Assembly: GCF_001017125.1 (NCBI RefSeq) | Contig: NZ_JXOJ01000002.1 | Location: 559,017-623,016 of the forward strand | DNA from: Methanoculleus sediminis | GTDB taxonomy: Archaea; Halobacteriota; Methanomicrobia; Methanomicrobiales; Methanoculleaceae | Direction of reading: 5' to 3' | Length of the DNA stretch: 64,000 nucleotides | Shown here: positions 14,996 through 23,186 of the stretch, piece by piece | Layout of the letters: the number at the start of each line of letters is the position of its first letter | Position numbering within the stretch: the first letter of the stretch is position 1 | Notes under the pieces: model-generated | The model's input: the letters and a program-made list of their open reading frames with translations, nothing else | The model's database searches: none | Told to the model about the DNA's origin: nothing | Made by a program: the position numbers and the translations under genes

Positions 14996-15184
14996 CTCGT
15001 TTTTCGGGGATACGGCCACAATCGCAGACTGAATCCCCTTTTCCGCACCTTTTATCAACTCATCAACGAATCGGGACGCATTCGTAACGTTGTTCGCCAG
15101 AAAATTACGGGACTGATCTGATAGAGTAAAGGTGCATTTTCTCCGTTTACGCTCATATTTCTTTTCTTTCGACGGGCGAGGCAT
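14945..15184 (-). pseudogene. N-terminal remnant of a second integrase, cut by the att core
   Basis: From ATG 15184, with GGAG as ribosome site about 9 bases before it, this frame encodes about 60 basic residues (MPRPSKEKKYERKRRK, then TFTLSDQSRNFLANNV) resembling a small ribbon-helix-helix-like DNA-binding module. It then enters the tRNA-Val core in a different frame as WARRDSNSRPPPCEG and stops. In archaeal integrases with internal attP, that phrase is a familiar translation of a tRNA 3' part. So this is probably the N-terminal half of another split integrase, left by an earlier element, whose catalytic half is lost or elsewhere. Tandem dyads lie just upstream. Confidence 0.6.
14951..14995 (+). 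repeat. attR core: 45-bp direct repeat
   Basis: Identical to 178-222. The upstream D-arm is 4 bases short and the anticodon stem is disturbed, so this copy should not give a functional tRNA. Chromosome, or an older element, resumes at 14996. Confidence 0.93.
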
Positions 15185-15202
15185 TTTCTCTTCTCCGTTC
15201 TA

Positions 15203-15234
15203 CTGTCCATACAGTTATGTATCTGTTCATACAG
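15203..15234 (-). promoter_or_regulatory. Tandem operator-like dyads before the integrase remnant
   Basis: CTGTCCATACAG (15203-15214) and CTGTTCATACAG (15223-15234) are spaced exactly 20 bp, two helical turns. Each half-site pair CTGT/ACAG is an inverted repeat. They lie 19-50 bases upstream of ATG 15184, whose product begins like a ribbon-helix-helix protein. Autoregulation is the natural inference. Confidence 0.6.
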
Positions 15235-15503
15235 GTTTTGATTACCTTATGCTCTGTTTAAGGGGTCTTAAAGAGGCGGTAACCAAAAAAAGGTGCAGGG
15301 TCCGCGCGGGACGTTGAAAGAAATGAGGGAAAGCAAACAGGAAGTACGTGCTCTCAGTAAATCATCTGCAACACCGCAGTCATACGGTGGCGATGATGAT
15401 CCGGCTGCCTTCACCAATTAAAGCAATGAAAGCATTTTTCAGGCAGAAACAACTACAACATCGAATATAAAAATCTATTATACTCTATCCTGAATACACA
15501 AAT
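15235..15503. other. Gap upstream of the M48 protease gene
   Basis: No gene seen. A TATA-like box TCTATTATACTC around 15474-15485 lies about 25 bases before ATG 15504, fitting a leaderless start. Confidence 0.5.
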
Positions 15504-16373
15504 ATGAATGAGATCTTTTTAACAGAGAGTATCAAGTACATTGTACTTATTCTCATTGTATTGGGCGCTTCAATCTATTACATTACGCGCAAACAGTTTT
15601 GGCAAAGCTTTGTTGGGCTTATTGTGATGTCTTATTTTCAGGGTCTCCTGATCTCATTATGGCTATTTTCAGATGCGTTCCTTATATTTTTCACAGTGAG
15701 CGTTCTGATCGCGATATACTATTATCTTTTCTTCCACCATTTGTTAGGAATAATCGCTTCTTTGAAATCTAAGCGTTCTCCAGAAACAAAAGAATACGAG
15801 GACTCTAATGTCTTGTCACGGTTGGACGGCATATGGGGTCTCACAATTAAAGACTATGCAATTAAAGTATATGATGGACAGAACTCATTTGGTGCCTTTA
15901 CAAACGTGTACGGCAGTCCAAAGGAGATCCTTATTGGAGAAAAATTGAAGGAAAAACTAAACACTGAAGAGACAGTTTTTGTGATTTCCCATGAAGCCGC
16001 TCACCATGCAAGGAAAAACTGGTATCGGGTTTTCTATTACCTCTTTCCGCTTATTTATATGATTCCATGCAGTATCATTGCATTTTTGTTAGTTTATTTG
16101 GGCATTGCAAACATTTTCTCATTCTGCGCAACTGCAGGACTTCTTTTTATCCTTGGTGTGATTACTGTGCATTATACCTTTTGGAACATGGAGTATATGG
16201 CAGATCTTGGAGCAGTAAGGAAAACAAGTGATAAGATAAATGCGATATCAGCACTTGGAAAAATAGCTGAAACAGTTGAAGAAAAGAGAATCAATAAATT
16301 AGTTAGTTTGCTGACTTCGGATCATCCCTCAACAGAAGATAGAATTTTGAAAATAAGTGCAGAGAAGATGTAA
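15504..16373 (+). CDS. M48-family membrane metalloprotease (HtpX-like)
   Basis: Zinc endopeptidase of 289 aa. N-terminal transmembrane segments near 9-27, 33-52 and 56-80; zinc site HEAAH (His163, Glu164, His167); two more membrane segments at about 178-200 and 203-224; third ligand Glu230 in EYMADLGAV; C-terminal DHPSTEDRI, usual for the family. The active site should face the cytosol, where such enzymes degrade damaged membrane proteins. AT-rich compared with chromosomal genes and next to an integrase remnant, so probably cargo of an older element. The start is supported by TATA spacing. Confidence 0.85.
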   Translation: MNEIFLTESIKYIVLILIVLGASIYYITRKQFWQSFVGLIVMSYFQGLLISLWLFSDAFLIFFTVSVLIAIYYYLFFHHLLGIIASLKSKRSPETKEYEDSNVLSRLDGIWGLTIKDYAIKVYDGQNSFGAFTNVYGSPKEILIGEKLKEKLNTEETVFVISHEAAHHARKNWYRVFYYLFPLIYMIPCSIIAFLLVYLGIANIFSFCATAGLLFILGVITVHYTFWNMEYMADLGAVRKTSDKINAISALGKIAETVEEKRINKLVSLLTSDHPSTEDRILKISAEKM

Positions 16374-16735
16374 TCTTAAGATTATATTTTTATGAATGGC
16401 AAATTCCTAATTTAGAAGTTGCCTCTGAATGTGATCCCGGAGTAACGACTTCTTTTCTCCTCATGAAACCCCTAGTGCACCGTGTCATCTTATTATAGAA
16501 ATTTCTTGCATGTACCGGGACGGCAACCATGGTCTCACGCGAAGAGCGCGAAGCCGCGAAGTGAAGTTACCAGCAGGTATCGCTCAGTCTTCGCGCTCTT
16601 CGCGGCTTCGCGTGAGTTATTAGTGTAGATGACGATACGGTCTCACGCGAAGCCGCGAAGGTGATGTCGGATTTTAGGTTTAGATGACAACAAGTACTAG
16701 GATCGGATCGCAGTCAGCCTCCCCTGCGGCGACCA
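16374..16735. repeat. Intergenic region with GCGAAG palindromic repeats
   Basis: Three related units: 16534-16561 and 16641-16659 in one orientation, 16589-16616 inverted. Each starts CTCACGCGAAG and is built from GCGAAGAGC and GCGAAGCC blocks; facing copies could form a long hairpin. This is probably a small dispersed chromosomal repeat. No gene is visible. The shift from AT-rich to GC-rich sequence occurs here, marking the right edge of the accretion zone. Confidence 0.6.
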
Positions 16736-17003
16736 CTACCTCTTCCACGCACTCCGCCGGGTGCCATAGAGCGCGGAGGTCTCTTCGACGATCTGCCGGC
16801 GGGGGATAACGTCGCGGAGCATGGCGGCAACGGTGCGCTTGAGATCATGAACGATACACAAGAGATCCCAATCCCCGACCCGAACCACCGTCCCACCCTC
16901 CCCGAACCCCACACACCCGATTGACTCCCCCGGCGAATCAAGAACTTTCCATGAACATTTCAAAACCCCTTTCACGCTGCCGCGAGAATCCTGTACACGT
17001 ACC
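16736..17003 (-). pseudogene. Possible transposase C-terminal remnant
   Basis: An open minus-strand frame ends with DWDLLCIVHDLKRTVAAML, reminiscent of the last segment of IS transposases (the usual pattern is W-x-L-x-C-x-x-H-N-L-K-R). No catalytic domain or inverted repeats are seen. It overlaps the likely promoter of the gene at 17004, so it would be only a relic. Weak evidence. Confidence 0.25.
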
Positions 17004-17645
17004 ATGAACGACGGAACGACATCCTATTCAGACCGGGAGATCATCAACAGCTGGGCGGTTGCCGAGATCGGTCCCGGCATCTCCCGCGTCCTCTCCGCGA
17101 AGGGACTGATGCGGCCGAACGCGGACAGGTGCATCGGCTTCTTCTACGTCGATCACGAGGACGGAATCACCTTCCGCATCCACTCCCTCTGCCGGACCGG
17201 GGCGGGAAAGCCGCCGGAGATCGTCGTGAACTTCGAGAACCACGGCGAGGGGCTGATACTCCATTCCGACGAGGTAGGGGCGTATACGCTCCTCTCGAAC
17301 GACGAAGCGAACCGCCTCTCGCTGCTCGAAGAACAGCGATGGCGCATCTATTATGAACCGGAACCGCTCCAGGCAGTAAGGAAGAGGGCCGACCTCGACA
17401 GGTTCAGGGCTCCGGGGTATTTCGACGACGTATCGGTGATCCTTGTCTCGAAAGACCGGGAACTGATCCCCGAAGGCGTGTGGGTCCGCCTGGAAGGCCA
17501 GTCGGACGACGGCGCCTCATTCCGGGGAACGCTCCTGAACGAACCCTACTCGGACTTCGGCGTGCATGAAGGGGATATGGTCACGGTGAGCTTCGCCGAG
17601 GATGAAGAAGGGCGGTTCCTTGTCGCAGAGGTAGAATCGCGCTGA
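17004..17645 (+). CDS. Hypothetical protein with DUF2314-like C-terminus
   Basis: 213 aa, soluble, acidic. The C-terminal half (GVWVRLEGQSDDGASFRGT, then LLNEPYSDFGVHEGDMVTVSF) resembles the beta-barrel of DUF2314 proteins, whose function is unknown. The N-terminal half (EIGPGISRVLSAKGL, GITFRIHSL) looks like a separate small domain. GC-rich and typical of the chromosome. It stands alone; the next genes are on the other strand. Confidence 0.6.
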   Translation: MNDGTTSYSDREIINSWAVAEIGPGISRVLSAKGLMRPNADRCIGFFYVDHEDGITFRIHSLCRTGAGKPPEIVVNFENHGEGLILHSDEVGAYTLLSNDEANRLSLLEEQRWRIYYEPEPLQAVRKRADLDRFRAPGYFDDVSVILVSKDRELIPEGVWVRLEGQSDDGASFRGTLLNEPYSDFGVHEGDMVTVSFAEDEEGRFLVAEVESR

Positions 17646-17773
17646 ACGGGACTCGCCCCACCCCCGGATGGCCGGGGGCCGGACATCATCCGGGAGAGTG
17701 GATCTCTTGCCGGGGTCTCTGCTGCAGGAGGCGAAGGAGAGCAAACGAGAAGACTTCGCTCTCTTTACCCCGG

Positions 17774-17932
17774 TTACCGGATCGCGATCCTGTAGCCGAT
17801 GTATCCTCCCACAAGCGCCCCTACAAATCCGCTGAACAGGAATCCGGTAATTTCACCGGAACCCAGGATGCCCATGAGTGAGGCGATGCCGAAGAGTGCT
17901 CCTATGAGTGCAACGGTTATTCGCCTGAGCAT
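17774..17932 (-). CDS. 52-aa glycine-rich membrane protein
   Basis: A short frame from ATG 17932 to TAA 17774. It encodes MLRRITVALIGALFGIASLM, a short GSGEITG link and a second hydrophobic segment FLFSGFVGALVGGYIGYRI ending in basic residues. Two helices with GxxxG-like small-residue spacing suggest a helical hairpin that self-associates. No ribosome site is obvious. Such tiny proteins are easily missed; function unknown. Confidence 0.6.
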   Translation of the reverse strand: MLRRITVALIGALFGIASLMGILGSGEITGFLFSGFVGALVGGYIGYRIAIR

Positions 17933-18033
17933 TGGTAAGAACGCCTTGTACTCAAGAGCAGAAACGGCAATCGGAACGGTAAGGAAGGTTCTTCAGGTGT
18001 TTGATGGTGCGAAGCGAAACGCTGCTACCGTGC

Positions 18034-18609
18034 CTACTTCCTCAATTTCAAGCGATAGTCCTTCTTTGAAGCGATCTCATCGAGAATCCGGTGAAGAGCC
18101 TTCGACCTCGCCCTGACGTCAAGCCCCGCGGATTCTTCTCCTGCCCGGGAGAGCGCTTCCTCAAGTTCCTCGAGTTCCAGAACGGTTGCAGCAATACAGT
18201 AGTAGGTTTTTGAACGGCCTTCGTTGAAGTTGTCCAGCATCTCCCTGAGGAACAACCCCCGCTGTTCCTGTATCTTCCGGAATGCGGGCACTCCATGCCG
18301 GGATATAAACGAGATATCCTCCTCGAGTGTCTGGTAGCACTTAAAAGAATCGTGCTCTTTACCGGCTTCCCGGTGTCTCTTCCATCTTTCGCACGTATCG
18401 CTCTCTGCGCACTCCCAGCAGAACTCGATCCCCTTTCTCTTCACGGCGCACGTGATAAACGGGCAACCGACAGCCATCCGGGTCGGACTCTTGCACCCGA
18501 AACATCGGCTCTCCGCGTCGGTGTTGTACATGGGGCAGAGCCGACAGGAGAGTCCGCAGATGCCGATATCGGGATACTCGATATGCATGATCGTTGTTAC
18601 GTGCGACAC
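18034..18609 (-). CDS. DUF3795 cysteine-rich protein
   Basis: 191 aa (184 if ATG 18588 is used; the first codon at 18609 is GTG and lies within GGAGAGGTG). The N-terminus has the family's cysteine pattern: GICGLSCRLCPMYN, CFGCKSP, CPFITCAVKRKGIEFCWEC, which probably binds zinc or an iron-sulfur cluster. The rest is helical and charged. The DUF3795 family is common in methanogens and anaerobes; its biochemical role is not established. It stands apart from its neighbours. Confidence 0.8.
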   Translation of the reverse strand: MSHVTTIMHIEYPDIGICGLSCRLCPMYNTDAESRCFGCKSPTRMAVGCPFITCAVKRKGIEFCWECAESDTCERWKRHREAGKEHDSFKCYQTLEEDISFISRHGVPAFRKIQEQRGLFLREMLDNFNEGRSKTYYCIAATVLELEELEEALSRAGEESAGLDVRARSKALHRILDEIASKKDYRLKLRK

Positions 18610-18801
18610 CTCTCCGGATATCTCTTATGATAGCGTCGCGAGAGTTCTGTAAACTTCAACCGGGCCCGGCCTGAAATTCCGGCAGCAGACCTCCGGCGCT
18701 GAACCGTTCTCAAAAAGGGGATCGGGAACTTCCAGGCGATCCCGTGCGAAACCCGGAGTTCCGCCTTTCGTCCGGCACCCCCGCGTGCAGCCCCGGATCC
18801 T

Positions 18802-19302
18802 TCACAACGCTTTGATCACGTTCTCGACCACGGACTCGAGATCCTCGCCCGAACACGCGACGGTGAGATCGGCATACCTCTCATACAGCGGGACGCGCTC
18901 GTCGTACATCCCGCGAAGACTCTGGCCGGGAAGGAGGACAATCCCCCGGGTCGTGATGTTCTTGAGCCTTGCCTCCATCTCCGCATACGGGATCTCCAGA
19001 TACACGACCAGCCCCGCCGACTTCAGGTGCGCCATCGCGTCCTCGCTGCAGACCACGCTGCCGCCCGTCGCGATCACCGCACGGCTGGAGTGAAGGGAGA
19101 GGATCGTCTCCTCCTCGATCCGCTTGAACGCGTCCGGCCCGTCCGTATCAAGGATCTCCTGCAGCATCCTCCCGGCCCGTTCCTGTATCAGGATATCCGT
19201 ATCGATGAACTGCATGCCGAGGGTTTTTGCAAGGACGACGCCCACGGTGCTCTTCCCCGCACCGGGCATTCCGATGAGGACGATGTTTCTGTGGTGATGC
19301 AT
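18802..19302 (-). CDS. Shikimate kinase-like (AroK-type) P-loop kinase
   Basis: 166 aa, the normal length of bacterial-type AroK. Walker A GMPGAGKST (11-19), FIDTDILI as the Mg/substrate loop, RIEEE, ATGGSV as the glycine motif, and RGMYDERVPLYERYAD in the lid region. It would phosphorylate shikimate in aromatic amino-acid synthesis. Most archaea use an unrelated GHMP-type shikimate kinase, so either this lineage acquired the bacterial type or the enzyme acts on another small hydroxyl compound. GG-S instead of GGG in the glycine motif also asks for caution about the substrate. Confidence 0.7.
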   Translation of the reverse strand: MHHHRNIVLIGMPGAGKSTVGVVLAKTLGMQFIDTDILIQERAGRMLQEILDTDGPDAFKRIEEETILSLHSSRAVIATGGSVVCSEDAMAHLKSAGLVVYLEIPYAEMEARLKNITTRGIVLLPGQSLRGMYDERVPLYERYADLTVACSGEDLESVVENVIKAL

Positions 19303-19438
19303 GCTGGTTTCCCGGGACCCGATGGGGAGAGGGGCCCTTTGCTGATACCCAGGTGGGATCTCGGCGGGGATGAAGGTTTTGCCCGGGTCGTGCCCGTATC
19401 ACAGAATGGAAGGCGGGGCAGTCCGATAGATCAGGGTT

Positions 19439-19669
19439 TCAGGGTCTTCTGGCACCTCTCACACTTACGAAGACGACGATAACCCCGATAGTGAGAGCGA
19501 TCAGCCCTGATGCCGCCCAGAACGGAGATGGACCGACAATCTCCTCACAGTTTGCGAGACAGAGTATGGGACGCATCCGAAGGATTCCCGTACCCTGCAG
19601 GAACCATAACAGGCCAAGAAACGCTATAAATGCGCCGATAAGTGTTCCGGCGAGTTGTTTTGCTTTCAT
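19439..19669 (-). CDS. Small two-helix membrane protein
   Basis: 76 aa from ATG 19669. TM1 (LAGTLIGAFIAFLGLLWFLQG), loop with two Cys (PILCLANCEEIVG), TM2 (FWAASGLIALTIGVIVVFVSV), basic end. The frame stays open upstream into the transporter gene, but that extension is Pro/Arg-rich and not protein-like, so the internal Met is chosen. Function unknown. Confidence 0.55.
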   Translation of the reverse strand: MKAKQLAGTLIGAFIAFLGLLWFLQGTGILRMRPILCLANCEEIVGPSPFWAASGLIALTIGVIVVFVSVRGARRP

Positions 19670-19766
19670 GCTCGATCGAACGCCCTCTTCGACGCGGGTT
19701 AAGATAATCCCTCCGTCCTGAAGGACCGGGATTCCGTTCGGCACCGGCCGGGCATGCGACGAGGGA

Positions 19767-21017
19767 TCAGCGGGGCGAAGTCCTGGTCTCCTCCCCATGA
19801 CGCCCCGTCACTTCGTCGCTCGCTTCCGCAAGCGTTGCCGCGGGGGTCATCCTCATCTCGACCCCCGCCGCCTCGAGCGCGTAGCCTGCCGCCCTTCCCG
19901 AGAGCGAATGATGCAGGAGAACCACATCGATCTGTTGCGCGAGCAGCATCTCCGCCACCTGCCCACCCTTCCGCTTCTCCAGGTCCGTGAAGGGGTTGGC
20001 AACGATATCCTGCCGCTCGATGCGGTTCTTCTCGGTATCGACGTCGAGGATTGCGAAGTACGGTGCTTCGCCGAAGTGATCGCTGATCAGGCCCTCCCGG
20101 TCCTGTAGCGGCACCGCATACCGCAGATGCGTCTTCTCCTCGGGCTCATAGTGAATGACAACCCTCTCGACGTTCTGAACCCGAATCCGTATCTTCTCCT
20201 CGATTCGTTCGCTCGCACGGTGTGCCTCCTTGAGATCCGATGTCGCCATCTCGACCATCGCCTCCACAAAGATGTAGCGGCCGGAGTTGCGGCCCGTGAT
20301 GCTCTTGATGTTGCTCACCACCGGATCCGATTGGATGATGGTTCGGATCTCGTCGAGCGTATCGTAACCGACCGAGGCGTCCAGGAGGGTCTTCATGCTG
20401 TCTTTCAGGATTCCCCAGCCCGACCGGACGATGAAGACAGCGACGACGACGGCTGCGACCCGGTCCAGCGGTATGCCGAAGAACTGGCCGAGGAGCGCGA
20501 AGAAGACGACCGAGGAGGAGAGGACGTCCACCCGGTGCTGCCTCCCGTCGGCGATCAGGCTCGGAGAGTTGTACTTCTGTCCTACGTTCACCTCGTATGT
20601 GCCGAGGATGTAGGGCACCGGGATGAAGGCGGCGACGGCAAGGAGGATCCACCCGCTGTAGGGCCGGGCGGCGGCATCGCCGGTCAACGCCTCCGCCGCA
20701 ATCTCGAAGGCGGTGAAGAAGATGAGGAGGGCAATGGCTACCGCGACGACGTTTTCGACCTTGTAGAGCCCGTATGGGAAATCCCGGCGCCTGCGCGAGG
20801 AGAGGAGCACCCCGACGATCAACGCAAGCGAGGCGACGACGTCCACGAACGAGTGGATGCCGTCCGCACGGAGGGCAAGGCTCCCCGAATAGACCGAGAG
20901 TGCCAGTTTCGTGACGACCAGCCCGGCGTTGACGGCAAGGGAGAGAAGGGCGACACGCAGGATGACGGACTCCGGCGTCCGGTAAGATCCTGCCGTCTTC
21001 CGAACCGCTTCCTGCAT
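19767..21017 (-). CDS. CDF-family cation efflux protein fused to a NifX-like domain
   Basis: 416 aa. Residues about 15-210 are a cation diffusion facilitator: six hydrophobic segments, metal-site residues in ADGIHSFVDVVASL and ADGRQHRVDVLSS. A cytosolic metallochaperone-like domain follows (DEIRTIIQSDPVVSNIKSI). The last 120 residues (VPLQDREGLISDHFGEAPYF, KGGQVAEMLL, VVLLHHSLSGRAAGYALEAAGVE) match the NifX/NafY type that binds Fe-Mo-type cofactors or metals. The protein would export a divalent metal, and the extra domain could sense or hold metal. The fusion is the notable feature. Confidence 0.85.
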   Translation of the reverse strand: MQEAVRKTAGSYRTPESVILRVALLSLAVNAGLVVTKLALSVYSGSLALRADGIHSFVDVVASLALIVGVLLSSRRRRDFPYGLYKVENVVAVAIALLIFFTAFEIAAEALTGDAAARPYSGWILLAVAAFIPVPYILGTYEVNVGQKYNSPSLIADGRQHRVDVLSSSVVFFALLGQFFGIPLDRVAAVVVAVFIVRSGWGILKDSMKTLLDASVGYDTLDEIRTIIQSDPVVSNIKSITGRNSGRYIFVEAMVEMATSDLKEAHRASERIEEKIRIRVQNVERVVIHYEPEEKTHLRYAVPLQDREGLISDHFGEAPYFAILDVDTEKNRIERQDIVANPFTDLEKRKGGQVAEMLLAQQIDVVLLHHSLSGRAAGYALEAAGVEMRMTPAATLAEASDEVTGRHGEETRTSPR

Positions 21018-21428
21018 GCCGGATCGCCCCTTAATGCATTCTATGGCACGATGTTTCCATTAACCTAACCATTATGCCCTATTTGATAGGAAAGAGGGGA
21101 CGGCGGCATCGCAGCAGCTCCTCATGGCGGAGGATACGGCGGTACGGCTCCGCAGGCGTGAAAGACCGCCGATGTCCGACGGGGCGCCTCACCCATCGGG
21201 GATATCGGCCCCCCTCGGGATAGTCCTGCAGGCTATCGGTGACGTCCGGCCATGTTCTCGAAACATCGAGCATCCGCATGACGGCCATCTGCGGCGATGC
21301 AGAGTTGACAGGGGCGGATCTGTTGGCGAATCCTCTTATTCTCCCCCCTGGTTTTTCCCTGTAGCCGCACACGTCCGTCGGCGCCGGGGAAGAAAACTTA
21401 TGTATGGGAAATATGCTTCTACTGTTAT
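21018..21428. other. Gap of 411 bases between transporter and flavoprotein genes
   Basis: Intergenic between divergent genes. Open frames exist but look like GC-rich shadows. AAAACTTATGTATG (21391-21404) sits about 30 bases before ATG 21429 and may be the flavoprotein promoter. No RNA structure recognised. Confidence 0.5.
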
Positions 21429-22241
21429 ATGGAAGATCGGCCCATAAAGGTCCTCGTCATCATGGGCAGCGCCCGGAAGGCAAACACCTACCGCGCAGCC
21501 GAACGGGTCCGCGAGATCCTCAAAGAGACCGCACCGGTGGAGTGGGAGTACGCCATGCTCGGGGACGTCGGCCTGGAGCAGTGCCGCGGGTGCTACACCT
21601 GTTTTGACCGGGGAGAGGAGTTCTGCCCCATCAAGGACGATTCGGCCCTCCTTGAGCGGAAGATGCACGACGCGGACGGGGTGATCTTCGCCACCCCGGT
21701 GTACGGGTTCCAGGTCTCGGGGCTGATGAAGGTCTTCATCGACCGCCACTCCTACATCTTCCACCGCCCCCGCTTCTTCCGGCAGAAAGCGCTCCTCCTC
21801 ACCACCGTCGGGGTGATGGGAGACAAGGACGTGCTGGATTACCTCAACGCGGTGGCCCGCATCTGGGGCTTCGAGGTCGTCGCCCGGGCGGGGATCTTCT
21901 CCCACGCGAAGATGGGCCCGCTCCCCGCCTACCGGCTGCGGGAGAACGAAGAGAAACTGCAGGCGGCGGCAAAGGCCTTTCTCGCCGCGCTCCGGAGGGA
22001 AACGCCGAGGAGGCCGGGGTTCTTCGACGTGATGGCGTTCCACATCGGGCGGGCGCCCTGCGACGAGCTCGGCGACCGGAGCCCCGCGGACCACGCCTAC
22101 TGGGACGGGAAGGGGTGGTTCGAGAAGGGGAGGCGCTACTACGTGGACGTTCCGGTCAATCCGGTCTACCATGCGTTGGGCACGGTGGCGGAGTGGTACC
22201 TGCGGCGGCGGTTGCGGAGGGATCTGAGGGAGGTGAGGTGA
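21429..22241 (+). CDS. Flavodoxin-fold FMN reductase / iron-sulfur flavoprotein-like
   Basis: 270 aa. FMN-binding P-loop MGSARKANTYR, then GCYTCFDRGEEFCPIKDD, a Cys pattern as in NADPH-dependent FMN reductases and iron-sulfur flavoproteins, ATPVYGFQVSGLMKVFIDR as the second flavin loop. The extra C-terminal 70 residues are aromatic- and Arg-rich. Likely moves electrons in anaerobic redox or oxygen-defence reactions; the partner is unknown. Whether the three Cys hold a cluster is not decidable here. Confidence 0.8.
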   Translation: MEDRPIKVLVIMGSARKANTYRAAERVREILKETAPVEWEYAMLGDVGLEQCRGCYTCFDRGEEFCPIKDDSALLERKMHDADGVIFATPVYGFQVSGLMKVFIDRHSYIFHRPRFFRQKALLLTTVGVMGDKDVLDYLNAVARIWGFEVVARAGIFSHAKMGPLPAYRLRENEEKLQAAAKAFLAALRRETPRRPGFFDVMAFHIGRAPCDELGDRSPADHAYWDGKGWFEKGRRYYVDVPVNPVYHALGTVAEWYLRRRLRRDLREVR

Positions 22242-22385
22242 GCAAGGCGGAGGGTTTGGTTGCCACGAGCAAAACCACCCTCCATCTAAAAATTACAGTC
22301 ATTGATTAAAGTCGTCCAATCACAGACCAAGACCACCCCCCCAGTGAGATCCAATAAACCGATATATAATTTCTCCAAACATGCC

Positions 22386-22403
22386 ACCATATATATATAT
22401 GGT
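22386..22403 (+). promoter_or_regulatory. 18-bp palindromic TATA element
   Basis: ACCATATATATATATGGT is a perfect palindrome. It includes a TATA box about 35 bases before ATG 22432. The ACC/GGT ends make it look like a combined promoter and operator for the small gene and the HNH nuclease. Confidence 0.55.
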
Positions 22404-22431
22404 TACGTGCAATTGCCATCTGTGAAGTACT

Positions 22432-22563
22432 ATGGCGCGCGAACCCAAAACCTTCAAAGGCACTATGAGAAAGTGGGAAACCGGTGACGGGAGAAAGAAA
22501 GGACAATCTGAAAAGATGTTCGAAAATCTCATGGGCTCCGGAACTACAAAAAGGAGAAAGTAG
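22432..22563 (+). CDS. 43-aa basic protein upstream of the HNH gene
   Basis: The frame from ATG 22432 to TAG 22561-22563 encodes MAREPKTFKGTMRKWETG followed by DGRKKGQSEKMFENLMGSG and ends in KRRK. It is strongly basic, lies under a palindromic TATA element, and stops 21 bases before the HNH start. It could be a nucleic-acid-binding accessory or an antitoxin-like partner of the nuclease, but no family is recognised. Confidence 0.5.
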   Translation: MAREPKTFKGTMRKWETGDGRKKGQSEKMFENLMGSGTTKRRK

Positions 22564-22584
22564 ACGGTTTGTAGGACGAGATTT

Positions 22585-23088
22585 ATGGCCCCTTCAATTT
22601 TTGATGATAGGACTGATGCAGAAAGGACACGGCAAGCACTTACTTCAGCCAAACAAAGGAGAATCAAAGAGGCAGTAGGGAGCAAATGTGAATTATGTGG
22701 GAAGAAATATCCACTGCGCAATTTGAAGATCCACCACATCGTAGAAGTCCACAAAGCATCGGGAAGTAAAGATCTAAATTCACCCGGAAATTTACTTGTT
22801 CTTTGTTCCATTTGTCATGATGATGTACATCATAAGCCGGTCCCAAAAACAAAGCAGAAAGAGATCGTCAGAAAAAGATCTGAAAAAGTAAAGAAAGAAA
22901 TAAGTGCTATTCTGAGGGATAGAGCAAAAGTAAATGCCACTTCTGACACATCAGGCGTTCTAAAAACTCCGAAGATCGCTCCTGTAAAGATTAAACCTCT
23001 TGATGTGGACTTTCCAGATGTACTGGGCAGTAACTCACCTAAAAGAAAAATTCGAAAAAAAAGAGATGATGATTGGAGCATGTGGTAG
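22585..23088 (+). CDS. HNH endonuclease
   Basis: 167 aa. HNH/zinc core: CELC (Cys35, Cys38), HH (50-51), Asn69 in SPGNL, CSICH (Cys74, Cys77, His78). Metal-dependent nicking or cutting of DNA is expected. The C-terminal 80 residues are Lys-rich without a known fold, likely DNA binding. Ribosome site GGACGAG just before ATG 22585. AT-rich, preceded by a basic 43-aa gene and followed by an unknown membrane protein, so horizontally acquired. It may be a homing-type nuclease or a defence nuclease. Confidence 0.8.
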   Translation: MAPSIFDDRTDAERTRQALTSAKQRRIKEAVGSKCELCGKKYPLRNLKIHHIVEVHKASGSKDLNSPGNLLVLCSICHDDVHHKPVPKTKQKEIVRKRSEKVKKEISAILRDRAKVNATSDTSGVLKTPKIAPVKIKPLDVDFPDVLGSNSPKRKIRKKRDDDWSMW

Positions 23089-23186
23089 GAAAAAAGAACA
23101 TCATTGAACTGCATTATAGTGCGTGAACTATCATTCTTCCGCGAATAAAAGGATAATCTAGCTAAATTATAGGCAGAGGTTTCTCC

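Noticed and set aside
20127-21068. Long plus-strand frame opposite the CDF transporter
   Set aside because: GC-rich antisense shadow with Asp/Arg/Gly-biased composition; the transporter on the other strand is clear.
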